The position numbers were made by a program, and so were the translations under genes. From Tilletiaria anomala UBC 951 (taxonomy: Eukaryota; Basidiomycota; Exobasidiomycetes; Georgefischeriales; Tilletiariaceae): 64,000 nt of DNA. Numbering within the stretch: the first letter of the stretch is position 1; every line of letters begins with the position of its first letter. Location: the NCBI RefSeq assembly GCF_000711695.1, contig NW_013547005.1, positions 163,570-227,569 of the forward strand. The letters run 5' to 3'. Under the pieces are notes generated by a model. The model saw only the letters and a list, made by a program, of their open reading frames with translations. It did no database searches and was not told where the DNA came from. Positions 11,292-22,600 of the stretch are shown in pieces.

Positions 11292-13285
11292 ATGGGCGTC
11301 TTCGACCTAGTCCTCCTCGCCCTTACCCGTCCGGGCGAGTTCCGGTCGCTCGTACATTACAAGATCTGGCGCGACCCGCTCAATGACATTAAGCTCAACC
11401 CGAAAGAGTCGGGATGGGATCGCCAGCAGATGCGCGAATGCTGGAAGTTCTTAGACTTGACCAGCCGTAGTTTCGCTGCGGTCATCAAGGAGCTCAAAGG
11501 GGAGCTCAGCAGAGTTGTGGGTGATCATTCCATTCCACCTTCTCTCCCTGACCCTCCTACAATTTGATTGCCTTTTGTTTATTTCTTGAATGTACTCGCA
11601 GATTTGCCTCTACTACCTCATTCTCCGAGCGCTCGACACGATTGAGGATGACATGACCATCCCGGCGGACAAGAAGATCCCCTTGCTCACATCCTTTTAC
11701 AAAAAGCTTGAGGTGCCGGGATGGAATTTTACAGAGAGCGGTCCCAACGAGAAGGACAGACAGCTGCTTGTCGAGTTTGACAAGGTCATTGCCGAATTTC
11801 AGCTGTTGGACGAAAAGTGAGTGCTCACTTAAAAGCCTCGGTGCACCTTCCCGGACGACTGACCAACTTACATCGCCCACAGCTATCGCATTGTCATCTC
11901 CGACATGACGGCCAAGATGGGCGCAGGGATGGCATCATACATTGAAGCCTCCTCTTCAAGCGACAACTCTCTTTGCGTTGTGCGCTGGCAGGACTACGAT
12001 CTGTACTGTCACTTTGTCGCAGGCCTCGTTGGCGAGGGCCTTTCGCGCCTGTTTAGCGCATCAGGGATGGAGCGCCCTTGGCTCGGAGAGCAGCTGATCC
12101 TATCCAACCACATGGGACTGTTCCTGCAAAAGACCAACATCATCCGAGATTACGCAGAGGACTGCGAGCAAGGCCGCTTCTTCTGGCCCAAAGAATGCTG
12201 GGCTGCGCCCGAATGTGGGTTCGCGTCGCAGGCGGCTGTAGCGGACGGGATTGAGGAGACATCGCCAGGGTCCAACGTCTACAGGGCCAAGGCAGGCGAG
12301 CTGGGGCAACGAAGCATGAATGTATTGAGCGCCATGCTGCTCGACGCGCTTTCGCACGCGACCCAGTCGCTTGACTACCTCGCCGTCCTGCGCGAGCAGT
12401 CAGTGTTCAACTTCTGCGCCATCCCGCAAGTCATGGCTATCGCGACGCTCGAGCTGATGTTCGCCAACCCGAACGTTCTGAAGAAGAACGTCAAGATCCG
12501 CAAAAGCCAGGCGGTGCAGCTCATTCTGCGGGCAACAAACCCGCGCGATGTGGCTTGGACCTTCCGGCGCTATGCGCGGAGCATGCATGCGCGCCTCTCG
12601 CCCGACGACCCGTACTTTGTGCGCTGGAGTGTCGAGCTCAGCCGCATCGAAGTGTGGTGCGAGACACTCTACCCTTCCTACGTCAGCGCGCCTGGCGGTG
12701 CCGACTCGTCCTCCACTGCGCCGGCGCCGAATGCGAATGATGCACGCACCAACGCCATGCGCCTTTTCGGGCAGCTGCAGAAGCAGCGTGCAGTCTCTCA
12801 GGCGCGTGCGCTTCGCGCGAGTGGCACGGGCAACGATGAAGCGAGTGACCGGCAGCTTTCAATGTTTGCACGTGCCGCTTTGAGCGCCGAGGAGCGCGAA
12901 AAGAGGGAGCAGAAGGATAAGGATGACCTCATGCGGTTCTTCGTGCTCATGATGGCTGGCATGACCGTAGTGATTGCCATCATTGCTATTGTTGTCTTTG
13001 AGATTGCGGTGAGTCTCCTGCATAGGGCGCAATTTTCGCTCGAACCTCAATCCGGCCCGATAGCACAGAGATCATACTGATGCCTCCCTGCATATTCTCC
13101 TCCGATCCCGCTACATCCAGTGGTACTGGCAATCGAGCGAGCAAGACCCGCTCTCTCTTTTACTTACAGCGCAGTACCACACTATCCGCGCCAAGGGCCT
13201 GCACGTCTTTGCGCACCTGGCCGAGTGGGGTAGCGAAATTTTTGGCGAAGGCGTTAGCAAGACGGCCAGCAAGGTGGAGCTGTGA
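11292..13285 (+). CDS. ERG9: Squalene synthase (farnesyl-diphosphate farnesyltransferase)
   Basis: The enzyme condenses two farnesyl diphosphates to squalene, the first committed step of sterol synthesis, at the ER membrane. Four exons, 11292-11516, 11602-11816, 11883-13008 and 13121-13285, give 576 residues. The joins reproduce the family sequence: SRV|ICLYYLILRALDTIEDD and LLDE(N)|YRIVISDMTAKMGAGM. The two aspartate-rich motifs DTIEDD (87-92) and DYAED (236-240) are intact, as are VRWQDYDLYCHFVAGLVGEG and the NIIRD region. A Ser/Ala-rich linker with an amphipathic helix (~405-495) precedes a single membrane anchor (FFVLMMAGMTVVIAIIAIVV, ~499-521). The last exon adds about 55 residues beyond the anchor, making this protein longer than yeast Erg9 (444 aa). 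The final intron is supported by a good donor (GCG|GTGAGT) and by the tidy open frame after TCCAG. Confidence 0.95.
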
Positions 13286-13491
13286 ATGCACGGGCAAAAA
13301 GGAGTGGGGGTGCGCTCATGCCTTTGGCCCGTTCGAGCATTGAGTCGCGGCAGTGAGAAGGTTCAGATGCGTAGGAATAATCTAGTCATGTACTGTGTAG
13401 GCTTTACATTTCTTCAAAAGGGGCGGTCCGCTCTTAAACTCTTCTCATCGTGAAACTGGAATGCCCGGCATGCATGGCTTCTTCACTACAT

Positions 13492-16150
13492 TCAGGCATC
13501 GTTCTTCAGCTTGGGTCGCTTTGCCTGCCGCTCCTCCTGCTCAGTGGCGCCAGCTGTGGCCCCTTCTCCGCCAGCTCCATCACCATCACCGGCACGCTTG
13601 AGCTTCTGCCTCTCCTTCTTCCCTGCTCGCTTCGTCTTTCCTTGCTCCTGCCCGTCGCCGCTCTTCCCTGCATGTTGCTGCGCACGGTGCTCTGAGCCTT
13701 GGCCGTGTGTATGCCTCCCGTGTGCAGAGCCAGACGGCCCGAGGCCGGTATTGAAGTCTTTTCTAAATTCCCTCAACCTGCGCCCCAAGTCGGCCGGTCG
13801 CTTGCTTCCGCGCCTGTACGGCTGGATTTGCTTGATTCCTACGACATTGTTGAGCTGATTGTCGTCCGCAAGTAGAATCTCTACAGGCGAAAGACCATAA
13901 TTGGATTTGGGAACTTGGACATACTTGAACCGCGTGGGAAGGTCACCAATCTACAAGCAGAAATATCGAACGGGAGTCAGAGTTACTGCGCCTCCAGTTG
14001 TAGTTCGGATTAAAGCTACTCACCATGTCCTCATAGTCCATGCTGTAATACTCGTCCAGCATCTCGGAAACTTTTTTCTTTCGCTCTGCAGGCGGCAATT
14101 TGCGCAATGCCTGCCTCTCATCCTCTTGCTGCTTTGCAGCATTCTCAGCATCCATCTCAGCTTCATCGATCACCCCACTGTCAGCTTGATCACCCGACTG
14201 TTGCTGCCGCTTTTTCTCCTTTTTCTTTAGCTTTTTGCGTTCCTTCTTAGACAGTTTCGAAGTGTCAGGGGCTTGCTCGCCACCGTTTTTTCCTTCGAGG
14301 AAATCCGCATCCATCTCTATGCGCCCGTCCTCATCATCGGCGCCCCAGACTGCGCCTACAGCCTGCTCCGAATCGTATGGCCCTTCCTCTTCTCCGTCGA
14401 TATCCCCGATGTCAATATCGTCGTTCCAGATCGGCTTGCCATCTGAATTGAACTGCATATCTTCCTCGGCGTAGTAATCGTCGTTGAATGCTGCCTCCAT
14501 TGCGCGATCATGTGCTGAAGGGTCAAACTCAGCCTCAAGGTCAAGGTCCTCAAAGCCAACAGCTGGAAAACAGTGTTGGAGCTTACATCAGCGCCCCAAG
14601 ATAGAAAGCCAGTTTCCATGCGATAAAAGCCAGGCGCTCACCATCGCTGCCAGTAGCCTCCTTTAGCTTCTTGAGCTTCTCCATGATCTCGCGGGTCTTC
14701 CTCTCCTTCGCCTTTTCAAGCATCTTCATCTTCTCTGCCTTCTCCGTATCCTTCCTCTTACGACGCTCCTCGCGCTTTTCCTTCCGCTTCTCGCGCTTCT
14801 CATCGCGGCGAACGCTCCCCACTGCAGCGGCGTCACGCGAGAAGGTCGGGATGGTCCCTGATGCGGCGCCAGATTCGAGCGCCTCGTAGCGGAAATTGTA
14901 GGCCGTCTCGAAGGCAGACGCGCGCGAATCGAAGGACGCTTCTGATTCGAGGTCTGCTGCTTCCGCGTCCCAGTCCCGCTCGTCGTGCGCTTGTGCTACT
15001 TCCGAATTCTTGTCGCCAGACTTGGATTTTCGCTTGCGCGCAGGGACAGAGGCGTCGTCGTTCTCGAGCCAGCCGCGATTGAGAATGTAGTTCATGAGAA
15101 ATTCGTGATCTGCTTCTTCCTGTGCCTTTCCGTTCTTCCTCGCCTTTTCTTTCCCCTTCTCCCCCTCCTTCTTCTGCCCCGTCTCTTTGTTGGACCCTAC
15201 AGCACTCTCGTCGCCATCGTTCCCTGCAAGGATGATACCCTCCTTCGCCACCGCTTCAGCACGCTCACGGAGCACATCTCGCACAGCGTCCTCATCACCG
15301 CCAAGCGCCCGGAGTATATAGCTTCGGTATGAGGTCCCATCTTCATCGTCGTCACCAACACCGCCGCCTCGTTTTTGAAAGACGCCCCCACCATCGTCGT
15401 CGCCGCCTTCATCATCTTCTACATCTCCGTGAAAAGCGGCCAAGACTTCGCGCCTCAGATCCTCTTCTTCCTGCGCATATGTTCTCGGCGCACCGCTCGA
15501 ATCGTAGTCAACATGGTGCCCTAGACGAGTAGGATTTGTGGTCGCCTCTGCAAGTGCACGCGCAGCGGCATCACCGGAAGCGTCGGAGGCGAGGGCTTCT
15601 TGGATCCGCGATCGCTGGTAGTCTTGCAGAGTTATTTTCTTGTTTGAGGAGGTTGGCTTGTGGGCCAGAGTTGTGGGTGCAGGTATGGAAGCCAACTTTG
15701 CTCGCTCGTCTAGCGTGCGAGCGAACGTCACGACAGACGCAGCACCACATCAGCTTCATCTTGGCATGTATCTTATCAGGTCATGGATGGAGACGCACCA
15801 TCAAAAATCTTCTTATCAGCATTATAGATATCACCATCTTTTCGCCTGATCTTTGCTAGCGTCCTGAGGATCGCCGCATCGACATCCGCAGTGACTTGCT
15901 CGCCATCTTCATCCTCCGTCTCGTCCGTCTCTGATTCACTCTCAGTTGATGTATCCGACTCTGACGAGAGAGAGCGAGCTTGTTCAGATCCCATCTGCTG
16001 TCTGGCACGGTTGGAACCCGATCCTTTGGAAGTGGCAGCTGCGTGTTGAGGATGCCCAGAATACTTTCCGGAAGAGCTCTTTGAGGAGTTCTTCGTCTCC
16101 TTGTTCGAGTCGGACAGCATATTGAACGAGACCTGGTGGTTCTTTAGCAT
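13492..16150 (-). CDS. KRI1: KRI1-type ribosome biogenesis protein
   Basis: Nucleolar factor for 40S subunit assembly that works with Krr1. On the minus strand four exons, 16150-15799, 15709-14642, 14562-14024 and 13950-13492, encode 805 residues; the introns (89, 79 and 73 nt) all join in phase. Diagnostic segments are DVDAAILRTLAKIRRKDGDIY (~88-107; quoted here as its core, DAAILRTLAKIRRKD), ITLQDYQRSRI in exon 2, a long Lys/Glu/Arg coiled-coil region, FNDDYYAEED then WNDDIDI in exon 3, and the C-terminal KRI1 domain IGDLPTRFKYVQVPKSNYGL followed by SPVEILLADD (from ~654). The tail is basic. The ATG at 16150 was chosen because LKNHQVSF..NKE after it resembles the family N-terminus; the frame is open further upstream to 16342. 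It is divergent from UTP20. Confidence 0.9.
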
Positions 16151-16633
16151 TTTAGTAGTTGCTCGGTACGACAAAGGCAATGAACATCTAGAGAGGTGGT
16201 TAAAGAGACTCCCCAACGCCTCGAAGATGTCAAGCCAGCATTCGTGCCAGACGTTCAAGGAGGACGTCGGCATCGAACCCTTTGGAAGATGCCTTTCACA
16301 TGTAGGCCGGCGTTCTCGTTGTTTGCACAGCACATACTTCATTGCTCACCTCGAGGTACACACAGTGCGACCACAAGTACAAACGCGGCACGCGGAATTC
16401 GGGACGCGGGCCAGTGTGTTGCCAGAAAATTTGTTGCACCGAAAGCATTCCATACATGCGATTTCGCGTGCGCTATCTGGCTTCTCTCACCGCACCGCAG
16501 AGCGAGCTCGCACATTTCTACCTTGAGCACAAATATACCATACCCCCTTGGCATATAGTATAGCTGCTTACGAGAGGTTGAACCTTGAAGAGGGCAAGGA
16601 TTGGAAACAGTAGCGCTGGCCGCCGGGTTCAAC
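16151..16633. promoter_or_regulatory. Shared divergent promoter of KRI1 and UTP20
   Basis: Only 483 bp separate the two start codons. Both genes act in small-subunit ribosome assembly, so shared control is plausible. An RRPE-like core AAAATTT lies at about 16426-16432; no clear PAC (GATGAG) element was found. A TACTAAAAT sequence just before the KRI1 start could instead be a branch site of a 5' intron. Confidence 0.4.
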
Positions 16634-19600
16634 ATGGCTGCTGAAGGGAAGATGAAGAAGAAGACGCGGGAGGCCGCATTCAAAAAGCAGCTTGCTCTCG
16701 AGCGCGAGGCTCGTGCTGCAAAGCTCGCCTCCAGCTCTTCCGCCTCTTCAATATCCTCAAAGGCAAAGACAAAGTCAAAGCCGGCCTCCAAGGCTGCCAA
16801 GCTCTCTGCAGCATCTAAGTCGAACAGCGACAAGAAAAGGAGAAGCAAACACGAAGCAGAGCACAAAGTCAGCTCATTCCGATACAAATCTTTCAATGAT
16901 CGTCTCGCGAATGTCCAGCTCGATAGGTTAACAAGCTCATCTAGCAAACTCGCCGCCGGCTTGGACCCCCTCAACGGAGAATTCTACAACTCCTATTCTA
17001 ATCAATCACAGGGCCATTCCGCCGTCAAACGGAGGCGCTTGGACTTGGACAATCTTACAGAGCAAGATCACACAGATTCGCTTTATACCACCCAGTTTGG
17101 TACTGCACTTGCAACTTGGAGGGAACTCAACCTCTCGAGCCCCTTCGTCAACTTTTTGCGCATAGCATTGCCGAAAGCACAATCCCTACCGCTACTACTT
17201 CACCATCGCGATGAGCTCGTCGATGCGCTGATTGGCCTACTTTCGCCAGCGCACGGTCCTACTCATGCCAGTGCCAATGCAGGGGTAGCTGCGGTCTCGA
17301 GCGGTGCACAGCATGCTTATGAGCCCGCACTTGACCTTTTACCACGCCTAGCTGCGGATCTGGGGGGAGGTATAGAGTTTGCACCAGTCTTTGCGCGCTC
17401 ACTTCGCGCTGTCCTACGCATCGCCGGCGAGTGCAACCGATCTTGGACGGATGGAGACGAGGTGCTTGCTGCCGACCTTGTCGAAAAAGCCTTCGCAAGT
17501 GCTACGGGTCTGCTCAAGGTGCTGGCACCATGGGCACTCGGCGATGGGAAAGAGGCGGAAAGTACGAGAGCAGATATTTGGGAGATCTTCAGAGGTCTTA
17601 TTGGGTATCAAGAGACTGGGACAGTAGCTTCTTTGGATGACGATGATATCGACGGCGCTGAAGATGGGAATGACGAAGAAGAAGTGGCAATCTGCAATCA
17701 AGAGCCAGATGATGGAACACATGACCCGCAAGAAGAAGCACACTATGAATCATCTGCCCAGCCAGAGTCCACCTTTGTCGAGTCTACAGATGATGCTTCC
17801 GTCCCCGTGGAGACTGGACTCCCACCGCACAAGAAGGCGAACCCAGCATTTCGCAGAGTATCGCCACATGTACAACGCTTTGCCGCCGAAGCCCTTGCGC
17901 ATCTCGTCCGGACATCTGTTTCTTTGCACGTCAATAGCAAGGGCCAAGCTCAACCCTCACCCTTAAGCCAGAATTCGGTCTCGGTTCCGACAAGAGCACG
18001 CGAGCTGGCGCTGCTCATGCTACACGATCTAGCCGACGTGCTACAACGCGCCGCGACTGTGCAGAAAGCCGGCGCTGGGAACGCAGCGGGCGCCTTGACG
18101 GTCAAAGCGGCGGAGAAGGCTCAACGGCATTGTGTCATGTTCGCACGCGGCATTGCTGGCGCTTGGTCTGAGGCATGCAAGGTGCGTTGACATGATTGAG
18201 CTAGAGTTTTATGGAAATAAACCTGATGCTATTCCTTGCGCCTGTCGTTATTTCCATGTTCAATAGTCCACCGACCACCATCTGCATGGCGACACACCGA
18301 CCATCCTCTCTGCGCTCCTGCAACGTGACGAGTCGCGATCAAGCTCAAAGCTTGACTCGAGCCGTATCAGCACTTTGGAAAAGGCGCGCTCGCTCGTTGG
18401 CCGCCTGCTGCTCACAAATCTCGTGCACTATAGCAAAGCGGCGCATTTCGGGGATGTGCTGCATTTAATTCTTGGGCTCGTTAAGCAAGGCTTGCGGCCA
18501 TACGCTGAGGAAACCGGCCAAGTTGAAATGGACGTCGATGATGATGATGTCGAGAAGCAAAATGCAGAGGAACAGCTCCGGGAAGATATGGCGCTTTTGA
18601 GCATATGCGTGGGCGTCCGCAAAGGCTCTCGAATTGAAGGTGAGCGGCCACGCAATACTTGTCCATGCTGCTTCCCTACAATCGCTGACTTTACTCTTCT
18701 TGCATTGCCCTTCAATGCGCGGCATCGCTCACATTCACGCAAATACAGACGCCAAGAAGACTTCGCTATTTGCACTCCTTCCGCCACTCGCCTCTCTTCT
18801 GACTCTTCTGGATCGTCGGCACGTAGACAGTAGCGGCAGCCAAACAATACAGCTGCACACCACGCTCATCGCGTTCATTGCCCTACTCATCCCCATTGGA
18901 CGGATGCAAGATCAACTCAGCGCTGTCCCACGCTTTCTCAACAGCATCTCTGCGGCCGAGACCGCCTCTAAGAGCGATGCGTACGGGATATTGACCAAAG
19001 CGGACGCAGAAGTGCCTTCTTACAAATCCTTCAATGCTATCATTGCTGCACTCGCCCAACCAACTGTTGATTGGAGCGGTTTCAAGCAATTTGCGCTGCC
19101 GAGCGTTCTGAAGCACATCACCACTTGTCTATCGAGCTCAGCCGCAAGCGCCTCAGTAATGGCAGCGAGAACGTTCCATCTGCTCGCCATGCTCAAGGAT
19201 CGGGGACAGCTGGACGATCTCGTTGGTCAAGCACCTTCGCCAGCTTCCGCGCAATTCATGAGGTCCGTTTCGAAGCACATTAAAGCGATGATGCAACTGG
19301 GGAAGGAAGTCCTTCAACGTTCCACATCCCTTGCTGAGACCGAACTCGCCGATCTGCTCGATGCTGCGCGATTTGCTCCGCTGCTCGCTCGACACGATCC
19401 AGAAGTCATCACGCAGCTCGAAGCATTGGTTGCTCTTATGGTCGCGGCAGCCACAACTCAGCCCCTGTTTGTTGAACCGCTACGTACTACTCTCGATTCT
19501 CTAGCCCAAGGTGTCGAACGACTCGAGTTTGGAGGTGCAAGCAGCAAGCGCATCTCAGCGCTTGTCGCTGTCCGCGGAAACCCTGACTATCTTCCAATTG

Positions 19601-22600
19601 TCTTCTCCCTTCTCACGCTTGACTCACCAAGCCGCAGTATGCTTCTATCCAGCATCCGTCGGCTAGCAGGTGCAATGGCAGGGCATGGAGTGGCCCTACC
19701 TTCTTCTTTCACTGCCGTTGTCACGTTCGAGGCTCTGCGGCCCTTCATTATGTCTCAAGACACGCAGCTTCGCCATGCCGCGTTAGACCTGCTCCTGACA
19801 TGCAGCACAAATCGCGGAGACTACATTGCAATCAACAAGACGCTGGAAGAGGTGCGCGACATCGAAGCTATTCCGCTCGCCGTTGCAACTGTCCGAAATC
19901 GCACCATCAAGACACGTGCACTCGGCCGCTCCCTGCTAAGCGAAGGCGGCGATCAGGAAGGCACTCCAGCGGATGTACAAGAGCTTCGAGCGCGTATCAT
20001 CATTGATGTGATTGTCTCTTCGCTAAAGCTCAACTTCAAGCCAATCTGGGGCGAGAGTATCGCAGCGCTGGTTGATGTCGCGCAAAGGTTCCCAGAACTT
20101 GTCTGGACCTGCGGCTTCGCAGAGCTGGAATTTCATTTCAACTCCAGCACGATCGATGCGCCTGAAGAGCTATCTCAAGTGTCTGAATCGTCGCAGGCAG
20201 TACTCGGTGCGCGTATTGCAGATCTTCGACTCATACCGGTGAGCTTGCCCCAGTTGCATGCCGCGTACACCGAGAAAACCTGGACAGACCCAGTGCTCGA
20301 CAATCGGCATAGTGAGATCCTCGAAGTGTGCACCGACGCCCTGCAACCCTCTGTCGCCTCGTCGCGCAGCAGTGCTACTGCCATTGAACGCCTCAGCGTC
20401 GTTAATTACAAGCTGCAGCTGCTGCACCTCACAGCGGACATTCCAGCCCAAGTCCAAAAACATAACGCACATTTCATTTCGCTATTTCTGAAATCAAAAG
20501 ACGAATTGGTCCAAGGGAACCTCAGGGATGACGTTGGCTCAAGCTCTGATCTCTGCGCAAGAGACAGGCAAGAGAGACTCTCCGCGTTCCTCAAGGTCTT
20601 TGCCAAGCTCCATAACCCCAAATCGCTTCATCGCAGCAGCGACCTGTACGCCACCTTTCTCGCCCTGTGTGCATCGCGCGATACACAAGTTCAGCGCCTT
20701 GCTCTCCAGTGCATTCTCACTTGGAAAGATCCTTCGCACATCAGCTACCAAGAGACGCTCACCAATTTCCTCGAACAATCCAAGCAGCGAGATGAGCTGA
20801 CCAACTTCGATCTCACGCCGGACACCGGCTCTGTACAGCCTTCGCATCGTGCGACACTCCTACCTCTCATCATTCATCTTTTCTATGGGCAGATGATGTC
20901 TACCAAGGCCCGCACCAACTCGGTCCGCACCGCAATGCTAGTCTCGCTGGCTCGATCTCATGCTGAGGAGCTCAAAGCACTGTTTGACCTCATGCTCGCA
21001 TCCTTGGATGAGTCACCAGACGAACAGTCGCTAGAGTTTGAGCCAAGCCAGACCGCCCCGAGTGCGACGGCAAAGCAGCAGCGCGGCTTCCTCGCCTTTC
21101 TCGAACAGGTCATCAAACATCTAGGCTTTCGTATCGGTCCGGCCTGGGATCGCGTAATGCGCGTGTTGCTCAACATCGCCATTCATGCTAACCGATTTGC
21201 AGGTGTTCACCCTGGGAGCGAAGGCACGCGCAGTCGTGAGATTCGACAGGATGCATTGAAACGCCTCAATGAGGTCTTCCAGATCCCAGCACAGAAGTTT
21301 CTCTGGGGTACTTTCCGTCCGATCATATTCAAGGAACTTGTAAGTCCACGACTATATTCAATGCAGAAAGACAGTGTCGAAGCACCATCAGCATTGCAAG
21401 AGCTTTTCGTGACCTGGTCCAGGGACGCAACCCTGCTCGACTGGCTTGATTTCAACCCCGAACTTCTTCCGTCGCTCTTCGCTTGTCTCTCTTCCGAGAA
21501 CATCAAGGATCCGGTGACAGACAGGATCGTCGCTGTCGTCGAGAACGTCGCACATCTTGCGAACAGTGAATCTACGGATGACAACTCGCCAGCTACCGAT
21601 TCGAAAGCGGTCCGACTTTTGTCCTCCTTATCGTCTTCCTTCATCGGGAATGCTGCTCAGTGGTGTCATCGTGGCAGCATTGACGGAGTCAACAGGGGCT
21701 ATCTGCTTCGAAGGATGATCGGCGTTCTCGTCACACTTTCTCGCGACTTCAGCGGAGACGAGTCCGATGCCCGTTTGCTCTTCGACTCTCTGGTTGCACT
21801 CTACGCTCGCGGTGCTCTCCGAGGGAATGAAGGCGTGAAGGAGAAGGTACTGCGGATCCTCTCTGAGCTTCTTGACCGCGTTCCTCAAGCTGTTTCAGAT
21901 GGGGCGGTGGCGCCTGCTGGATCATTCCTGGCATTCGTCTGCGATCAAATGGCATCATCGCGTGAAGCGAATTTACGCAAAGAGCTGAGCCACTTGCTTT
22001 CCAGGTGGGCAGAGATGCAGGCTCCTATCCACAGGGTATCAGGTTGGCTGTCCGCCATCAATGCCTATCATCCACGCCGCATCGAGGAGCCAGATTTCGA
22101 ACGGCGCTTGAGCGGGTTTGACGCCATCAGCTCAGTGGCCATGTCAGGGCTGCATATCTTTGAGCTGCAACTGCTGCTCAGCAACTTGGCGTTCTTCTTG
22201 CAGGATCCAGATGAGCTCGCGATTCGCAGTCAATCATCTCATTTGTTTGCCCTGTTCATCAAAACTTTCTTCGCCTCCCAAGATGGCACTTCTCAAGCTC
22301 GTCAGCTCTTCTCGGCCTACGTGCTGCCCTCTATTAAGCGTGCTTTGCGATCGCCATCCGAACTGGTCAGGCGTGAGGGCGCACGTCTCTTATCCACTGC
22401 CGTGGCGGACAGCTCGCACATGCAGAATCTCAAAGACCTGCGTCCTCTTCTTGCGGCAGGCGATGAAGAGGCAAGCTTCTTCGAGAATGTCTATCACATT
22501 CAACTTCATCGCCGTATACGTGCTGTGCACCGACTAGCCGAACAGGCTCAGCAGCGCTTGTTTCCAAATGGTGCCATTCAGGAATATCTGCTTCCTCTGA

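Noticed and set aside
16342-16600. Possible upstream KRI1 exon beginning MECFRCNKFSG with several Cys
   Set aside because: A plausible donor follows, but no acceptor joins it to KRI1 in phase, and KRI1 proteins have no zinc-ribbon-like start.
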